NCBI GenBank assembly: GCA_047967505.1
Contig: CM106541.1
Source of the DNA: Dipteris shenzhenensis
Taxonomy: Eukaryota > Polypodiophyta > Polypodiopsida > Gleicheniales
Length of the DNA stretch: 64,000 bases
Direction: 5' to 3' (one strand)
The position numbers and the translations under genes are program-made. The notes below the pieces were generated by a model. The model did no database searches. It was not told where the DNA came from and saw nothing but the letters and a program-made list of their open reading frames with translations. This document shows, piece after piece, positions 10,749 to 22,185 of the stretch; position 1 is the first letter of the stretch, and each line of letters begins with the position of its first letter.

Positions 10749-10980
10749 TTGGTAACGTTTCGACCAAGGAATCCCTTTGTACCTAATCAACCTTTAGTGC
10801 CTCATTTTGAGCTTCAAGTTGTAATTCTTTTTGGTCTAAAGATAAACTATCAACAAAGGATTGCAAGTTTATTTGGTGATGAACGTCTTGCTCAAGTATT
10901 GAATTCTCCCCACCCTCTCCTTCTACCTATCTTGGACTACTGAGAAACTTGGGATGTTGGGATTTTAGTCTTGGTGTGAT
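10749..10980 (+). pseudogene. unrecognised retroelement coding segment shared with 31251-31475
   Basis: The frame contains PNQPL, then QQRIASLFGDERLAQV, a Pro/Leu stretch, and after one stop ETWDVGILVLV. A segment at 31251-31475 has the same order: PNQLL, QQRIALLFGANRLGEI, a Pro-containing stretch, then ITWDVTISILI. Both sit in or beside gypsy elements. I cannot assign a domain. There is no ATG and the frame is broken here. Confidence 0.45.
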
Positions 10981-10984
10981 GATA

Positions 10985-11255
10985 TCTTGGCTCCTCCAAT
11001 TTGACGGCGCATACAAACCTTCGACCAAGGTTGCTGGTGTGGGTGTAAAGCTCACTTCACCAGGGGGTGAGGTGTATTGTTATAGCAAGTTTGCACCATC
11101 AAGTACTTGCAACCAAGCTGAGTACTCGGCACTCATTTTTGGGCTACAAAAGGCGCAAGAACATCGCATCAAGCAACTTGAGTGGCAAGGAGATTCTCAA
11201 CTCGTGTGTGAACAAGTTAGTGGAAGGTGGAAGGTGTGGAGCAAAGGCTTGGTTC
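10985..11255 (+). pseudogene. RNase H domain fragment (gypsy)
   Basis: LLQFDGAYKPSTKVAGVGV gives the first RNase H strand with its catalytic Asp in FDGA. CNQAEYSALIFGL supplies the catalytic Glu, and WQGDSQLVCEQVSG the next Asp. This is a type I RNase H of the RVT_3 kind used by many plant gypsy elements to remove RNA from the hybrid. After 11255 the frame is lost, though RNase H-like residues continue in other frames to about 11450. Confidence 0.7.
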
Positions 11256-11948
11256 CATGACATCAACAAGCATTGGAACTTTGCCAACAATTTGAAGAGG
11301 TAAAAATTTAGGATATCCCTTGAGCTCAAAATATAGTTGCTGATTTCTTGGCACGTGAAGCTTGTCCTTCAATCACGCATGAAGCGAGTGGAAGCACTGC
11401 CCCAACAAAGCCGCAAGCCACGAATGAGCGTGATCCTTTGTAAGGAATGCAAAGGTTGTAGTCATCATGAAACTAAGTGTTGGGTATATTTGATACAAGT
11501 TTACCGACTTTGAAAGATCATGAGAAAGGTCCTTAAGGACATTGCACAAAAGAAGGATGCCAAACCTCACACCCCTTGAAGAAATAGCATTGTGACTACA
11601 AGAACTGGAAGAAGCTGAAGGTGATGTGCAAGCTCTCCAACTGTTAACATTTGTCATGGCATTCTTGTTCGCCTTGATGAACAACCTCATGCAGCGCTGC
11701 GTCTCTAACCCTCGCTTATAAAGATGGATGCAATATCATGAGGGTTGGTCCTTTTAAGATTGCCTATCAGCTATTCTATGCTGAAGATTCTTCCCATATA
11801 ATACTTCACAATACACTTGTCATACCCTACCCTGCCTATGTGTGCTTTGTGGATGTGTCTTCACCTGATTTTCAGTTCAAGCTACCTCTTTCCATTGTTT
11901 GCCAATAGATAAGCCTCATTTCGCCTCTCTCTTTTCCATTTTCCAAGC

Positions 11949-12275
11949 ATGGCTGACATTCCCGTGTTTTGTGGATGGGTTGAAGAAAATCCAAATGAGT
12001 ATCTTGTGGCCTTCAAGCGCCATTGTGTTTCTACCGCTTTCTCCTTTCCTCCAGAAAGTACTAGCTATGAGAGAAAGAAGATCCGTAGAGATAGTAGGTG
12101 CTACACTCTCTTTGATGGGGTGTTGTACCGTCAAGGCATGGATGGGGTACTAAGATGGGCCATTGATGCAGATGAAGTACCTAAGGTATTGAAGCATTAT
12201 CATGACGGATTTTGTGGAGGCCATTATGCCGGTGACTATACAGCTAAGAAGATTTTACATGCTGGGTACTATTGA
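11949..12275 (+). pseudogene. Gag-like N-terminus joined to the integrase H2C2 zinc finger
   Basis: From ATG 11949 the first ~35 residues (MADIPVFCGWVEENPNEYLV and on to FKRHC) look like the start of a gypsy Gag. They are followed directly by CYTLFDGVLYRQGMDGVLRW and HYHDGFCGGHYAGDYTAKKI, the integrase zinc-binding region. After a stop the finger continues with YCKTCEHANSL. Everything normally between Gag and integrase is missing, so this looks like an internal deletion or template switch rather than a natural fusion. Confidence 0.6.
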
Positions 12276-12379
12276 CTGACCTTGTTCAAGAATGTCACTA
12301 TGTATTGCAAAACTTGTGAACATGCCAATTCTTTGGTAGGAAGGATTTGCATCCTGGGCAACATCATCCAGTGATGTCC

Positions 12380-13250
12380 ATCCATCCGTTTCAGAAGTGG
12401 GGAATAGATTTTGTTGGGCCCCTGCCCATGACTATCCACAAATAGAAGTATCTTCTAGTAGCCACTCAGTATGTCACTAAGTGGGCTAAAGCTATCGCCC
12501 TCCCTACTGCAAATGGTAAGGCAGTTTCAAATTTCATATTTGAACATATGTAAACAAGGTTTGGGACACCCATGGAAATAGTATCTGACCATGGGAGTCC
12601 ATTCTTAAATGAAGCAGTGGAGTTGCTCATGTATCACATGGGTATTGATCATCGCACTTCTAGAATCTATTATCTAGCATCCATGGGACAAACGGAGCAG
12701 ACCAACGGCCTCCTTTGTAAAACCATGGGGAAAATGGCCACGGGGAATAGGAGCCAGTGGGATTAGAAGGTCACTGAAGTCGTGTGGGCTTACAACATCA
12801 CCCATAAAACATCTACAGGTCACATTCCTTTTGAGTTGGTGTACGGTACTGAGGCAGTTTTACCACTAGAGATAGAGATTCCGGCCTTGAGATTGGCACG
12901 AGAACATGTAGAGGCCAGGTTGGTACAACTTGAGAAGCTAGATGAAACCCAATGCCTTCACTCTATCAAACAGAGATCCAAAAGAACGACAAAAGGCCCA
13001 CATGGATGCTAAGATTTGCAAGGGATGGGAAAGACACTTTGTTGAGCCGGATGTTGTGCTATGCTTTGATAATAGATTAGACTACTAGATGGATAAAGAG
13101 TTCCTTCCACTGTGGACCGGTCCATACACAGTCATCAAGGAACGTAGCAATGGGTCTGTACAAGTACAAGAGCTGCATGAGCCATATGGCAAGAAGGTGA
13201 TCAACAAGCGTTATCTCAAGCCCTTCTTTGTGCATGATGGTCTTAGGCAT
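12380..13250 (+). pseudogene. gypsy integrase core and C-terminal domain, broken
   Basis: Reading across several stops: KWGIDFVGPLPM (first catalytic Asp), EIVSDHGSPFLNEAVELL (second Asp), GQTEQTNGLL (candidate Glu), WAYNITHKTSTGHIPFELVY, then LWTGPYTVIKER and INKRYLKPFF of the C-terminal domain. The order and spacing are those of a DDE integrase. Premature stops at about 12445, 12550 and 12766 and a frame change near 13010 inactivate it. Confidence 0.75.
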
Positions 13251-13269
13251 GGAAATGCTGTGCATTCCC

Positions 13270-13286
13270 TGCCTGGGGGGGGGAGC
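13270..13286 (+). promoter_or_regulatory. polypurine tract
   Basis: A G-run ending GGGGGGGGGAGC lies immediately before the TGTTATGG start of the right LTR. Confidence 0.7.
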
Positions 13287-14257
13287 TGTTATGGATAAAT
13301 TTGACCAAAGTAAAAGGCATGAATATGTGTGTGTGCTTGTATGTGTGGCAATAGTATAATAAAAGGCATGACCATGTGCCACCCTTCCATGTAAGAGGAC
13401 CCATAAGGTGTGTTGTACATAATCCATGGTACTAATAATATAAAATGATAAGGTGGCATGGGTCCCCCATGTGCCACCCGTCCACCTAGGTGGTCCCACG
13501 CGTGCATTTAGTGAGATATGGCCCAAGGACCATGGGAGAAGTAATATAAAATAGGTGGAGATGGATATTGTATTGGATTATTCCCTCCATGTAGGATAGG
13601 CCCATGTGGGGGGGGGGGGTGGAGAAAGTCCAAGAATGCAAGTTAAATAATGGAAAAGTAGGACGAGGTGGCAAGATTTCTTGTGCCAGCCCTCCACTTG
13701 TCCTCCTAGATGTTTGAACGTATTATAAAATTGGGAAGAGACCAAGGGATTATCTTAGACTTGGGATATGGGGGTTGATTTATGTGGAAAAATGAGGCAA
13801 AGGGTTGTCGCACACAATTGAGAGTGCGTAACTACCTAGCCCACATGGGAGACTATTCCACACACACCATGCATGTGGAAGGATGCATTTATTGGGAGAG
13901 ACCCCCTCTCTTGGCTATAAAAGGAGGGGGCTATTCCTTGATGGGACGCGCTCATTCTTGTAAAGCCACCTAGCTAGTACATTGATTTCTTCCCCCCATC
14001 TTTCCTTTCAAATAAAGCATGACCCTCCTCCCTTGATGTCTCCATCTCTACATTCCTCGTGCCATCATGTACATGCTCCTCTTCCCCCTCTCCCTTCCCC
14101 CTTATGGCATAGTTCCTCTCTTCATTCCCACCCCTCTTATTCCTTTTTCCCCACCTATGTTGATGCTTCTTCCCTCATGTTCACTTTTCCTCTATGACCC
14201 TCGAGCGTCGCCATGCCTTGCATCTAGCATCATGCCTCGAATTCTTTTCTAGTTAAT
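13287..14257 (+). repeat. 3' LTR of the gypsy element
   Basis: Pairs with 8667-9668 and starts identically. It has a small deletion relative to the left copy near 13365 and carries the same GGCTATAAAAGGAGG promoter. An alternative end at 14261 would give TGTTAT...ATAACA termini, but then the AACAC target duplication is lost. Confidence 0.85.
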
Positions 14258-14261
14258 AACA

Positions 14262-14621
14262 CCGAGCCATGAAAGCCTGGAATTGAATTGACAAACCAAA
14301 ATTCTTCTTCTTCAAGGTCCCAAACCATTAAACTCCAATGTAAATACACCTTTGGTTAGTGGGAGTTACTAGAACAAAGTAGTGGGATCATTTTGTAACT
14401 ATAGGGATAGTTGTAACTATCCCTAACAGCACTCCTTAGTGGCCTGATCCACCACATAATGTTTTGGACTATGACTGTTACATTTTGAAACTTATTATTG
14501 CCTTACATCAGTTGGACTAATCTCAGATGACTATATAAACCTTGTATCAACTCTTGTTGAAGAGAGAGTTGTTGAGTTCATGTATTCTCTACTAAAACAT
14601 AATATACAAGAAACATACTAC
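14262..14621. other. intron sequence flanking the gypsy insertion
   Basis: This lies between the gypsy right end and the splice donor of the exon ending at 14622. Together with 8573-8661 it is the original intron, about 0.45 kb. No coding signal. Confidence 0.5.
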
Positions 14622-16248
14622 CTTTGCAAGGGTAATCCAATATGTTGCTTATAGCGTGAGGTGATCATATCAGTCACTAGAATAGGCAATGGCGCAGGTC
14701 TTTTCGTCTTGCTTAATGCATTTTTAATCCACTCTTCAGACCATCTACTTATTTTGTTATATTCATCATCTGTAATTGCACAAGTAGATACGACAACATC
14801 CCAACTTTGCTTCTTATTACCTCTAGCAAGTGTACTGAAATGTGCTATAACTGCTCCTTGGAGAACTTGGTCTGCTTTCATCTTCCTTGTAGCATCTTCC
14901 ATATCTATCAATTGCTCTGCCTTCTTTGACTTTCTTAAGACAACAATATGCTTCATAACTTTATCTTGTAATTCTCGAATGTTGTCCTCAGATAGTCCCT
15001 CCAAACAATGAAACAAGGTTCCACAAACTGGAGTTGTATGTGGTGCTTGCCTGACCTTTGCAAAGTCCTCTCCCTCTTTGATCACATCTTTTGCTTTTTT
15101 TTCTTCTTTCAGTGGTTCAATTTTTCCCATTATGTTAGGGAGTTGGCCAGCTATGTACAATTTTTATATTCTCATCCACTTTTTGAAGATATCTTCTGAG
15201 GATGTGATCATGTGGATGTCGTGTTTAAATGTGAGCTTGTCAAGGCTCATCTTTGTCATCTCAATGAATTTTTGTCATCATCACATGATGAAATTATTGA
15301 AAATTCTTGATGCATTAGAATATTTAAGATAAAAGCAAGCCATAAAAATATATATCCTAACAAATTATAAACACTCACATCCCATAAATCATTATGTTCA
15401 CATCTTTTTGTTGGCCTTGTTGGCTTCCCGAAAGCTTCCCATTGTTTCCTAGCATGTGCAAGCTGATCCAAGTATGGGGACCTTCTCATAGTTTTAGCAT
15501 GTACAATGTTTGCTGTCCGTGAGCATTGAACTAGCTCCATATTTGGACAGTTCATGATTATTCTAGCTCGTCGAAACCTATTAACATTGATTAAAAAATG
15601 AAAACACATTTCACAAGAACATTTCAAACAATTCAACCAAGGAAATAATATTCAAAAACATGAAAGATTATTAGTGTACTTGTACAAAGATTTTGTAGCT
15701 TCAAGGACTGACTTAATGTCTTAAAGTCTTTTAGCAGCTTCAATTGAGTGTTGCCTAGAAATAACAATGTAGTCCACACGATAAATGTCTTCTTTTTTCA
15801 AGGTTTTTAATGGGCATTTATTCTTTCTGTCAAAGGGTACTAAGTCTAATATTCAAAAATTTGTAGGGTGGGAGGTGACCAAATTCAAAAGGGCATGGGG
15901 ATAGCAAAATTTTCAACTACTATGTTCCACTTCTAGTGATACATTTCAGCCAAATTGGATATATTGGTTGCCCTTAAGAAAGTGAAATGTGGCCCAACTT
16001 GCTTCAAAATATAAATGGGCCAAAGGGCATGCTATTGGGTTTGATGATCTATATTATGAAATGAACTAACCTTTGACATGCTCATGAGACATATAGCAAG
16101 CAAATGCATGCTTCAAAATAGATCTTAGACTGTTGTTTTTTAAACTATTGTGTGATACTAAGATCGATCTATCATTGTCACCTTTGAATTCATGCAAAAT
16201 TATGGTTATGTGTATCAATTTAAGTATGGACAAGACATACATATGTTT
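14622..16248 (-). pseudogene. unrecognised multi-exon plant gene, 5' exons (ParB-like motif suspected)
   Basis: Four exons can be laid out on the minus strand, each with GT-AG borders and matching phase: about 16248-16071, 15845-15686, 15577-15379 and 15259-14622. They join to the last exon at 8572-8278. Visible segments are HAFACYMSHEHVK; VPFDRKNKCPLKTLKKEDIY then YIVISRQHSIEAAKRL; RRARIIMNCPNMELVQ and RSPYLDQLAHARKQWEAFGK; and a long helical exon with ITDDEYNKISRWSEEWIKNA. The QHSxxAA pattern after a VPF...ED segment resembles the ParB/Srx-type DGQHR motif, but weakly. Two in-frame TAA codons (in KRL-DIK and MRI-KLY) suggest a decayed copy or base errors. The true 5' end is not found. Confidence 0.5.
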
Positions 16249-16569
16249 CTCTTAAAATCATATAGCTAAGATGAGCCTATTTTGCACCTAGAGGAGCTCA
16301 AATGGAGGCAACCTCATTTCTCACCTCTTATCACATCATGCTTTCATCAAAGGATAAGAGTAGAGTGTTGGAGCTCAATAATAAGAACTCTTCCCCTATA
16401 ATTTGGATTATACTAGCATCTTTCTTTCTCATGATTGTCCTTCCCACAAAATGCACAAGAAATTTTAGGCAGAGGTGGGGGCATTTTTAAAGTTTCTAAT
16501 TGTTCTTTGTTCATTTGCTCTAACTTAGAGAGCTTGTCTATTTTTTTCTTGCCTTTTAATTTTTCTTTG

Positions 16570-17645
16570 TCTTGGCTCTATCTTTTCTTTTTCTTGGAGG
16601 TTTCTTCCTTTTCAATCTCTTCATCTGATGTGTCATCTATTGTTACATCACTTTCCTCTTCTTCATCATCAGTATATGTTTCTATTTTAGAATCTGTGTC
16701 AGAGTCAGAATGTCTTTTCTTCTTTTGTTTTTTGGACCTTGACTTTGTGCCAAATCTTCTTCCTACTCTTTGTGCAGCATTAACCACGTTGTTGAAATCA
16801 TTTACTCCTCCAAGCTAAATCTCTGCCAGCTACTATTGTCCGTAATTCCTTGTTGAGTCCTTTACAAAAATAATCTCCCAACTGCTCATCAGTGGGTTGT
16901 TGATTGTTTGTCAACCTCTTGTTTAGATTTCTGAACATCTATGCATAGTCTTCAACTAAAAGATATTTTTGCTTCATATTTTGAAGCTTCTTGAGTATGT
17001 GTTTTGGAGGTTTTTCTTTACGAAAATGACTTAAAAAGGCAGTTTTCAATTCATCATAAGATTGACAATGAGATACACCGTATTGCATAAGCCAATTCAT
17101 TGCCTTACCACATTAAAGGTCGCTGCAAATTGCTCTTTTTTGGTGAGGTCTGATAGTTGTCCGAATCCGCCTGCAGCTCATCTGGTCTCAAATTGTCCAA
17201 CATGACTGTTGGGATCTTGTCCTTTCTTGCCTATGAATTTAGTTGATTTCACCAAGGGATTCTGCATTCTTAGCTGCTGCTGTTGTATTTGAGGTGGAGC
17301 TTGTTGTCTTCATTTTGGAGGCGGAGGTAGTGGATTGAAGTCGAGTTTTCTTTGAGCTCATACAAATAAGTGTGCTGCGAAATTTGTTGCAATACTCTTC
17401 TTGATTAATTCTTCAGCAGGTGATTGCACCATCAATTGGGTAAGTTTGAGTTGTACTTCACTTACTTCTGTGCCATGCACAGAATTATTGGAAGAACTTG
17501 TTCCACTTTGTGTGTAATTGAGATCGTGGAAAATGTCATCGTGATCATCCATCTATATGCTTGCTTCCAGTCTAGCATGGTTTTTGGTGAAGTAGGCATA
17601 GCCAATTTGGCGAGGCGATGTTTGCTCTTGAGAGTTATCTGACAT
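16570..17645 (-). pseudogene. gypsy-type Gag, degraded
   Basis: Starting at ATG 17645 (MSDNSQEQTSPRQIGYAYFT) the frame runs through an acidic N-terminal region. After several stops comes the Gag core with MNWLMQYGVSHCQSYDEL then KTAFLSHFRKEKPPKHI, LQNMKQKYLLVEDYAQMFRN and DEQLGDYFCKGLNKELR, the W...F...F layout of Retrotrans_gag. It ends in a Lys- and Asp/Glu-rich segment (16787-16578). It has several frameshifts and stops. It probably belongs with the minus-oriented LTR at 19500-20848. Confidence 0.65.
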
Positions 17646-18640
17646 GGACCAAGGTACTTGCCATGTAAGTGAGAAATACATCACCTTAATCATTGGCTAC
17701 TATACAACTGAATCTAGTGCATTTTCATGAGTAGTTAGTTGGCACTTTCTCGATCTTTTAGTCTTCAGTAGTTGATTATGCTCTGTGTGTAGTAGGACGT
17801 CGGTCCGCTTGTTCCTTCCTTGTATTGTCGGATATGAGTTGGACCAGGCTCTGCTTGGCACTATTTGCAAATTCCAAGCTACAGCTTCGTAGGCACCCCA
17901 CTCATCTTAGTGTATTCACTTTTCTAGAGTGTGTGGTGGCTACCGAGCTGATTTTCTTTGAATGAAGTTGATAATAGAAGTCTTGAAGGAACTCCGACCG
18001 TGGCCTTCAAGCGATTTCTTATGGATATCTTTTGTTGAACGTGGTTGTGTGGCTTTCTGGTTTGCGCAAAGTTGTCGCTGTGACAATGCTTCATTGTATC
18101 TTGATTTTTATGGAAGTTGTTGCGTATGCTAGTCTATTTTTCATGTGGCATTGTAGATCTTATACTTTTCTCTCTTGTTGCAGAATTGCTATGTAGTAGC
18201 AACCGACACTCAGAGTTCAAAGACGGTAGAGGATCACCAATAGTGTTCATGGTGTCTCCAAAAAGCTGGAAAACACCTACACATATCCATACCTAGAAAT
18301 GGTAGTGCCAGGGTCAGAATTATGTTTGACTAACTTCGAAAAGATGCAAAGATAACTAAAAACATGAAAAGAACTTAGATCATTATGTATACAGTAGAAA
18401 TGTTACTAGTAGGTTGTATTCCAGGAGATCACAACAACCCCCTCATACAAGAGGTAAAGATTAGCTTATAGCATCATCCGACTTTAGTTGGGTAATAGTC
18501 AGAAGCAGAAAATAGTTCAAAACATGATGTGGTGGATAAGGCCACTACTATTGGCTATTAGAATTAGTTATAAAATTATCCACTACTTCCTAATGTAGCT
18601 TCCCTTTACTAGGGGTATACTAACCCTCCTTGGGTGAAGC
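17646..18640. other. probable 5' untranslated interior of the minus gypsy element; no gene
   Basis: No coding frame is supported. The stretch lies between the LTR/repeat field and the gag start, where a gypsy leader is expected. I could not find a convincing primer-binding site. Confidence 0.3.
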
Positions 18641-19400
18641 CCACGTGGGTGGAGAGGTCACCCTCAATAGTCACAATTTCAACCAGTGGACTAGTTTAGG
18701 ACACTGTCAAAATTTTAACCACTGGTTTAGTTTAGCTTGATGGTCTCAACTTCACATATTAGACAATAACAAGTATATTGCTATTCATAATTAGAAAATA
18801 ACAATATATTTCTTTTCATTTTTGAATTTCAAAATTTCAATCAATAAACTGATGTTTGTCTTGAACTAGCACATCGGGCTGGTTTAGGACAATCACATTA
18901 AGTCGAAACCATCCCAGTTTAGAAATTAAGTGGTATATGGCATGAATAGTAGGAAATTAAATTTAAGTAATTTAAGCACTAAGAAACACAACAATTTCAA
19001 CCACCGATCTGGTCAACAACTAATGTCTATTCAACCACTTTGGCTCAAGACAATCACACAACTGGTGATTGAGCTGAAGCAGCCATGGTTGCATGATGTT
19101 CCAACCATCGGATTGGTTTAGTAAAATAACAATATATTGCTTTTTTGTTGTGAAATATATTGCTATTAACTTTTGCTCAACCATGCCACCAGGCTGGTCA
19201 ACAACTAATGTCTATTCAACCATGTTGGCTCAAGACAATCACATAACTAGTGTTTGAGCTGAACCAGCCTACAATTGCATGATGTTCCAACAATTGGGCT
19301 GGTTTAAGACAATCACATTTAGTCCAAGCCTGGTTTAAGAAATGAAACTATCCCAAAGATCAATCACAAACAACCACCGGGGTGGTTTAAGCACCACTAA
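18640..19400. repeat. tandem repeat field with GGCTGGTTTAAGACAATCAC units
   Basis: A unit of about 185 bp starting CTGGTCAACAACTAATGTC occurs at 19009 and again at 19194. Partial units with GGGCTGGTTTAGGACAATC at about 18878 and GGTGGTTTAAG near 19382 extend the field. Copies are about 85 percent alike. Confidence 0.6.
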
Positions 19401-19499
19401 CCTGCGTTGTATCAAGCATGTGCATTATGTGCTCCTCAAATAGTTTTTGCATCCCATCCGCTTTTTATAGATGTCCTTTCTCTTTGGAGAAACTCTCGT

Positions 19500-20848
19500 A
19501 TTTTCATGCCAAGGTAAAAACTGTCTATAAAAGAAATAGTCACACGTAGAGACTCATAACTTTTGAATTTCACGTCTGATATAGAAACTAAAAACATAGG
19601 CCGATGTGCCTTAAACCGAGATTTGATCTGATATAAGTTTTGTCAAAATTTGAGCATCGAGTATAAAGTGATGACAAAATACTGACAGGGGGTCAAATAG
19701 TCATGAAAAGCACCTACTCCTTCTACTAATGCCGACTTGGGAGAATACTCCCTCCATGCTTAGACTTCATCAACGATCCAAGTACCATAGAGGTCATCTA
19801 AGAGGATGGTAAGAGTTCCCTTTGTGGCTTGGGAAATGGATAAACCATGTATGCACAATGACCGGCTGACTAGACAACACTTTTGAACACTTTGGAAGAG
19901 AGAGCAATGGAAAAAGGGGAGAGACACTCAAGAGAGATAGCCTGAAGTGACCTTCATTACCAATAGAGTGAGACTCCACTCAAATGCAACTCAAAATACT
20001 ATAAACACAAGGGAGAAGAATAGGTTTCATACATACAAGAGGGAGCGGTAGCTCTAAGACTACTCATAGAAAGAGAATGAACTAGAGAGATATGGACTCA
20101 AGAGTCTACATAAGAGGATATCTATAAGAGGGAAAGAGAAGGCTCATAGAAGAGGCTTGAGGGGACTAGAGCTACATTAGCATGAGGCTCAATGGTGGAA
20201 GAGATGTTTAACAAGGGAGAAGAGGTCTCCTTTTATAGAGATTTTGTCACCCTCCTTTACCAATTTACAGCCTATAGATTCCTTTCCCCATCAATCACAT
20301 GAGCCCGTATGTCATCATCCATGTCCTTTTTGGCTGCTCTTAACATGTGTCCCATCACAAGATGCTCAAGACTCTTAAAATATTGAGAAATTCAAGAGTC
20401 TTCCTATATGGAGTTCATAGGGACCCTCTCTTTTTCAAATGTCCACATCCTCCTTACTTTATATAGGAATTCTAGAAGGATTCCTCTTGACTCCATGCTC
20501 TTCCACACTCCCCACATGCCTTCCACATGCTTGGCATGTGATCTCTCTTACATTATTGGAACACATGGACATGAGACCCACTCATTATATGACTCACTCT
20601 TCCTATTTTCTAAAAACCCTATAATATCCCATACACAAATAACTCTCACCCTATACCAAGGTATTTATATCTCATGTACATGGTATTTACAATGATCCAT
20701 TCCACTCATCCTCTCAATCCCATACAATATCTTAGAAAATGGAAATAAGTGAGAGCCACTAGGCTATCACTTGATACTCAAACTCTTACTAAATATAGAG
20801 AAAACCGACACCAATGCCAAATAAAAGATATCAATTTTTAGTGTCACA
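19500..20848 (-). repeat. gypsy LTR, minus orientation (family also at 29724)
   Basis: Read on the minus strand from 20848 it begins TGTGACACTAAAAATTG. It matches the plus strand from 29724 through landmarks such as GGCATTGGTGT, ATGGGATTGAGAGGATGAG, CTCTATAAAAGGAGACC and the TCTCTATGTGCGACTATTTC region. The two copies face each other. A TATA box in CTCTATAAAAGGAG lies near 20240. As the 5' LTR of a minus element it fits the gag relic at 17645-16570. The exact 3' end is unclear. Confidence 0.65.
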
Positions 20849-21860
20849 TCTATCTTATAAGGTAAACTCCACCATATAATGCCAAGAAGGATAGTAAAAC
20901 AAAGAAAACTATCCCATGATTATTATAACATAGATAGTAATACAATTACCCTCCTATGTGGAAGTCAAAGGTGCCTTTCCTCGAATAGTCATAAGGGTCA
21001 TCTTTTATGATGTTAGTTGTTTCAACGGTGGAAAAAATGATTTGAAAAGGTCATTATCATTCCACGCACATATGCTTAATAAGATTGGCCTTTTGAAATT
21101 TAAAGGGCTTCGGTGTTCAAGAGTCACTCCCTCTTAAGGGAGGTTTAGTTGAACACTATATAAAGAAGGGCCTCTTATATACATAAAAGCATGTCCTATA
21201 TTATTGTATAGGTGAACATGCTTAAAGGAAGATCCCCAAACCTTATATATACCTGTAAATCTATGAGGATAACCTGTAAACACTCGCCCACATTATTGTT
21301 CACGTACGTCATCCTCTAGGTATCATCGGGTCCTCCAAGCCCAAGCATAGCCACACCACTGGCTCTAAGATCATCTGTTGGCCTTTATCGATGTGGTTTT
21401 CACAGAGTTATCGGAGTCCACATCTGCATAGAGAACATATTATGGAATAGTGGCCTTGTATCGGATGAACTGCGCATAGTCCAATTACATGTAAATGATC
21501 CTAAGAGGAGTAGTAGAGGATCATTAGCAAAAACTTGTCACCCATCACTACGATCAATTCTTCATAGCTGCGATGTGCTAGATAATTTCTAGGTGTTGTG
21601 GAGTTTAGACTAGCATCTAGACAATGCAGCTGATCCTTAGGTATAGTTCTCACTGTAGCTCATGTCACGATTCTCACTATAGCTCAAGATATCATGTTGG
21701 ATTGAGGGTCATTGTTTGCTTGGGTGTAGCCATTTTTGGTGAGGTTTAAGGAATTTTTTGTATATAGGTATCTTGCATGACCCATAACTTACACATCACT
21801 CAACGGAATTCGGCAAACCTTGTCTTCAAGTTGTAGTACACACTCCAAAATTGAACATGA
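20849..21860. other. no gene seen
   Basis: AT-rich sequence between the gypsy LTR and the young LTR element. Short open frames do not resemble proteins. The last bases, CATGA, are the target site of the element at 21861. Confidence 0.4.
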
Positions 21861-22185
21861 TGTTGAGAGTTGTGGTGCCATGAGCACATGTAGAGCAAAG
21901 GTATGAGCAAAGGGAAAGCTGCCACATGGCATGGAGGAGATATCCCACATGTGAGCAAGCAAATGGATGTAAGTACCCTCACCTATAAAAGGGAGGTTCA
22001 TTTGAAGTAATATCAATCAAGCACTTTGCACTATCTCAAGATTCTCTTTATGAGTCCAAGCTAATCTATCTTGGAACCTAATTGACTTGAGGTACATGTC
22101 ATGAGCACTCTCTTCATCATGTTTCCACACAGGTTTCATCCACCTTAGAGTGCTCCATAGATCCTGAGGCACACATGTTTTGTCA
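21861..22185 (+). repeat. 5' LTR of the non-coding element
   Basis: Begins TGTTGAGAG and ends TTTTGTCA. A TATA box in ACCTATAAAAGGGAGG (about 21982-21997) is the likely promoter. Minus frames 21789-22016 and 21800-21982 are chance ORFs in this LTR, and an equivalent recurs in the right copy. Confidence 0.9.

Larger units (their letters stand above)
8667..14257 (+). mobile_element. Ty3/gypsy element inserted in the intron of the minus-strand gene
   Basis: Long direct repeats at 8667-9668 and 13287-14257 (about 1.0 kb each, starting TGTTATGGATAAATTTGACC) flank a plus-strand gypsy interior with RNase H, integrase zinc finger, integrase core and integrase C-terminus. A G-run polypurine tract precedes the right LTR. 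The five bases AACAC flank the element on both sides (8662-8666 and 14258-14262), a good target duplication if the LTR ends at TTAAT. The interior is rearranged: a SINE sits in it, protease and RT are missing, and a Gag-like N-terminus is fused to the integrase finger. It cannot move by itself. Confidence 0.8.

Noticed and set aside
16435-16818. Plus-strand Ser/Phe-rich ORF of 127 codons
   Set aside because: Antisense to the Lys/Glu-rich end of a gypsy gag on the minus strand.
21789-22016. Minus-strand ORF repeated at 24213-24419
   Set aside because: Both lie in the two LTRs of one element; the repetition comes from LTR identity, not from protein conservation.
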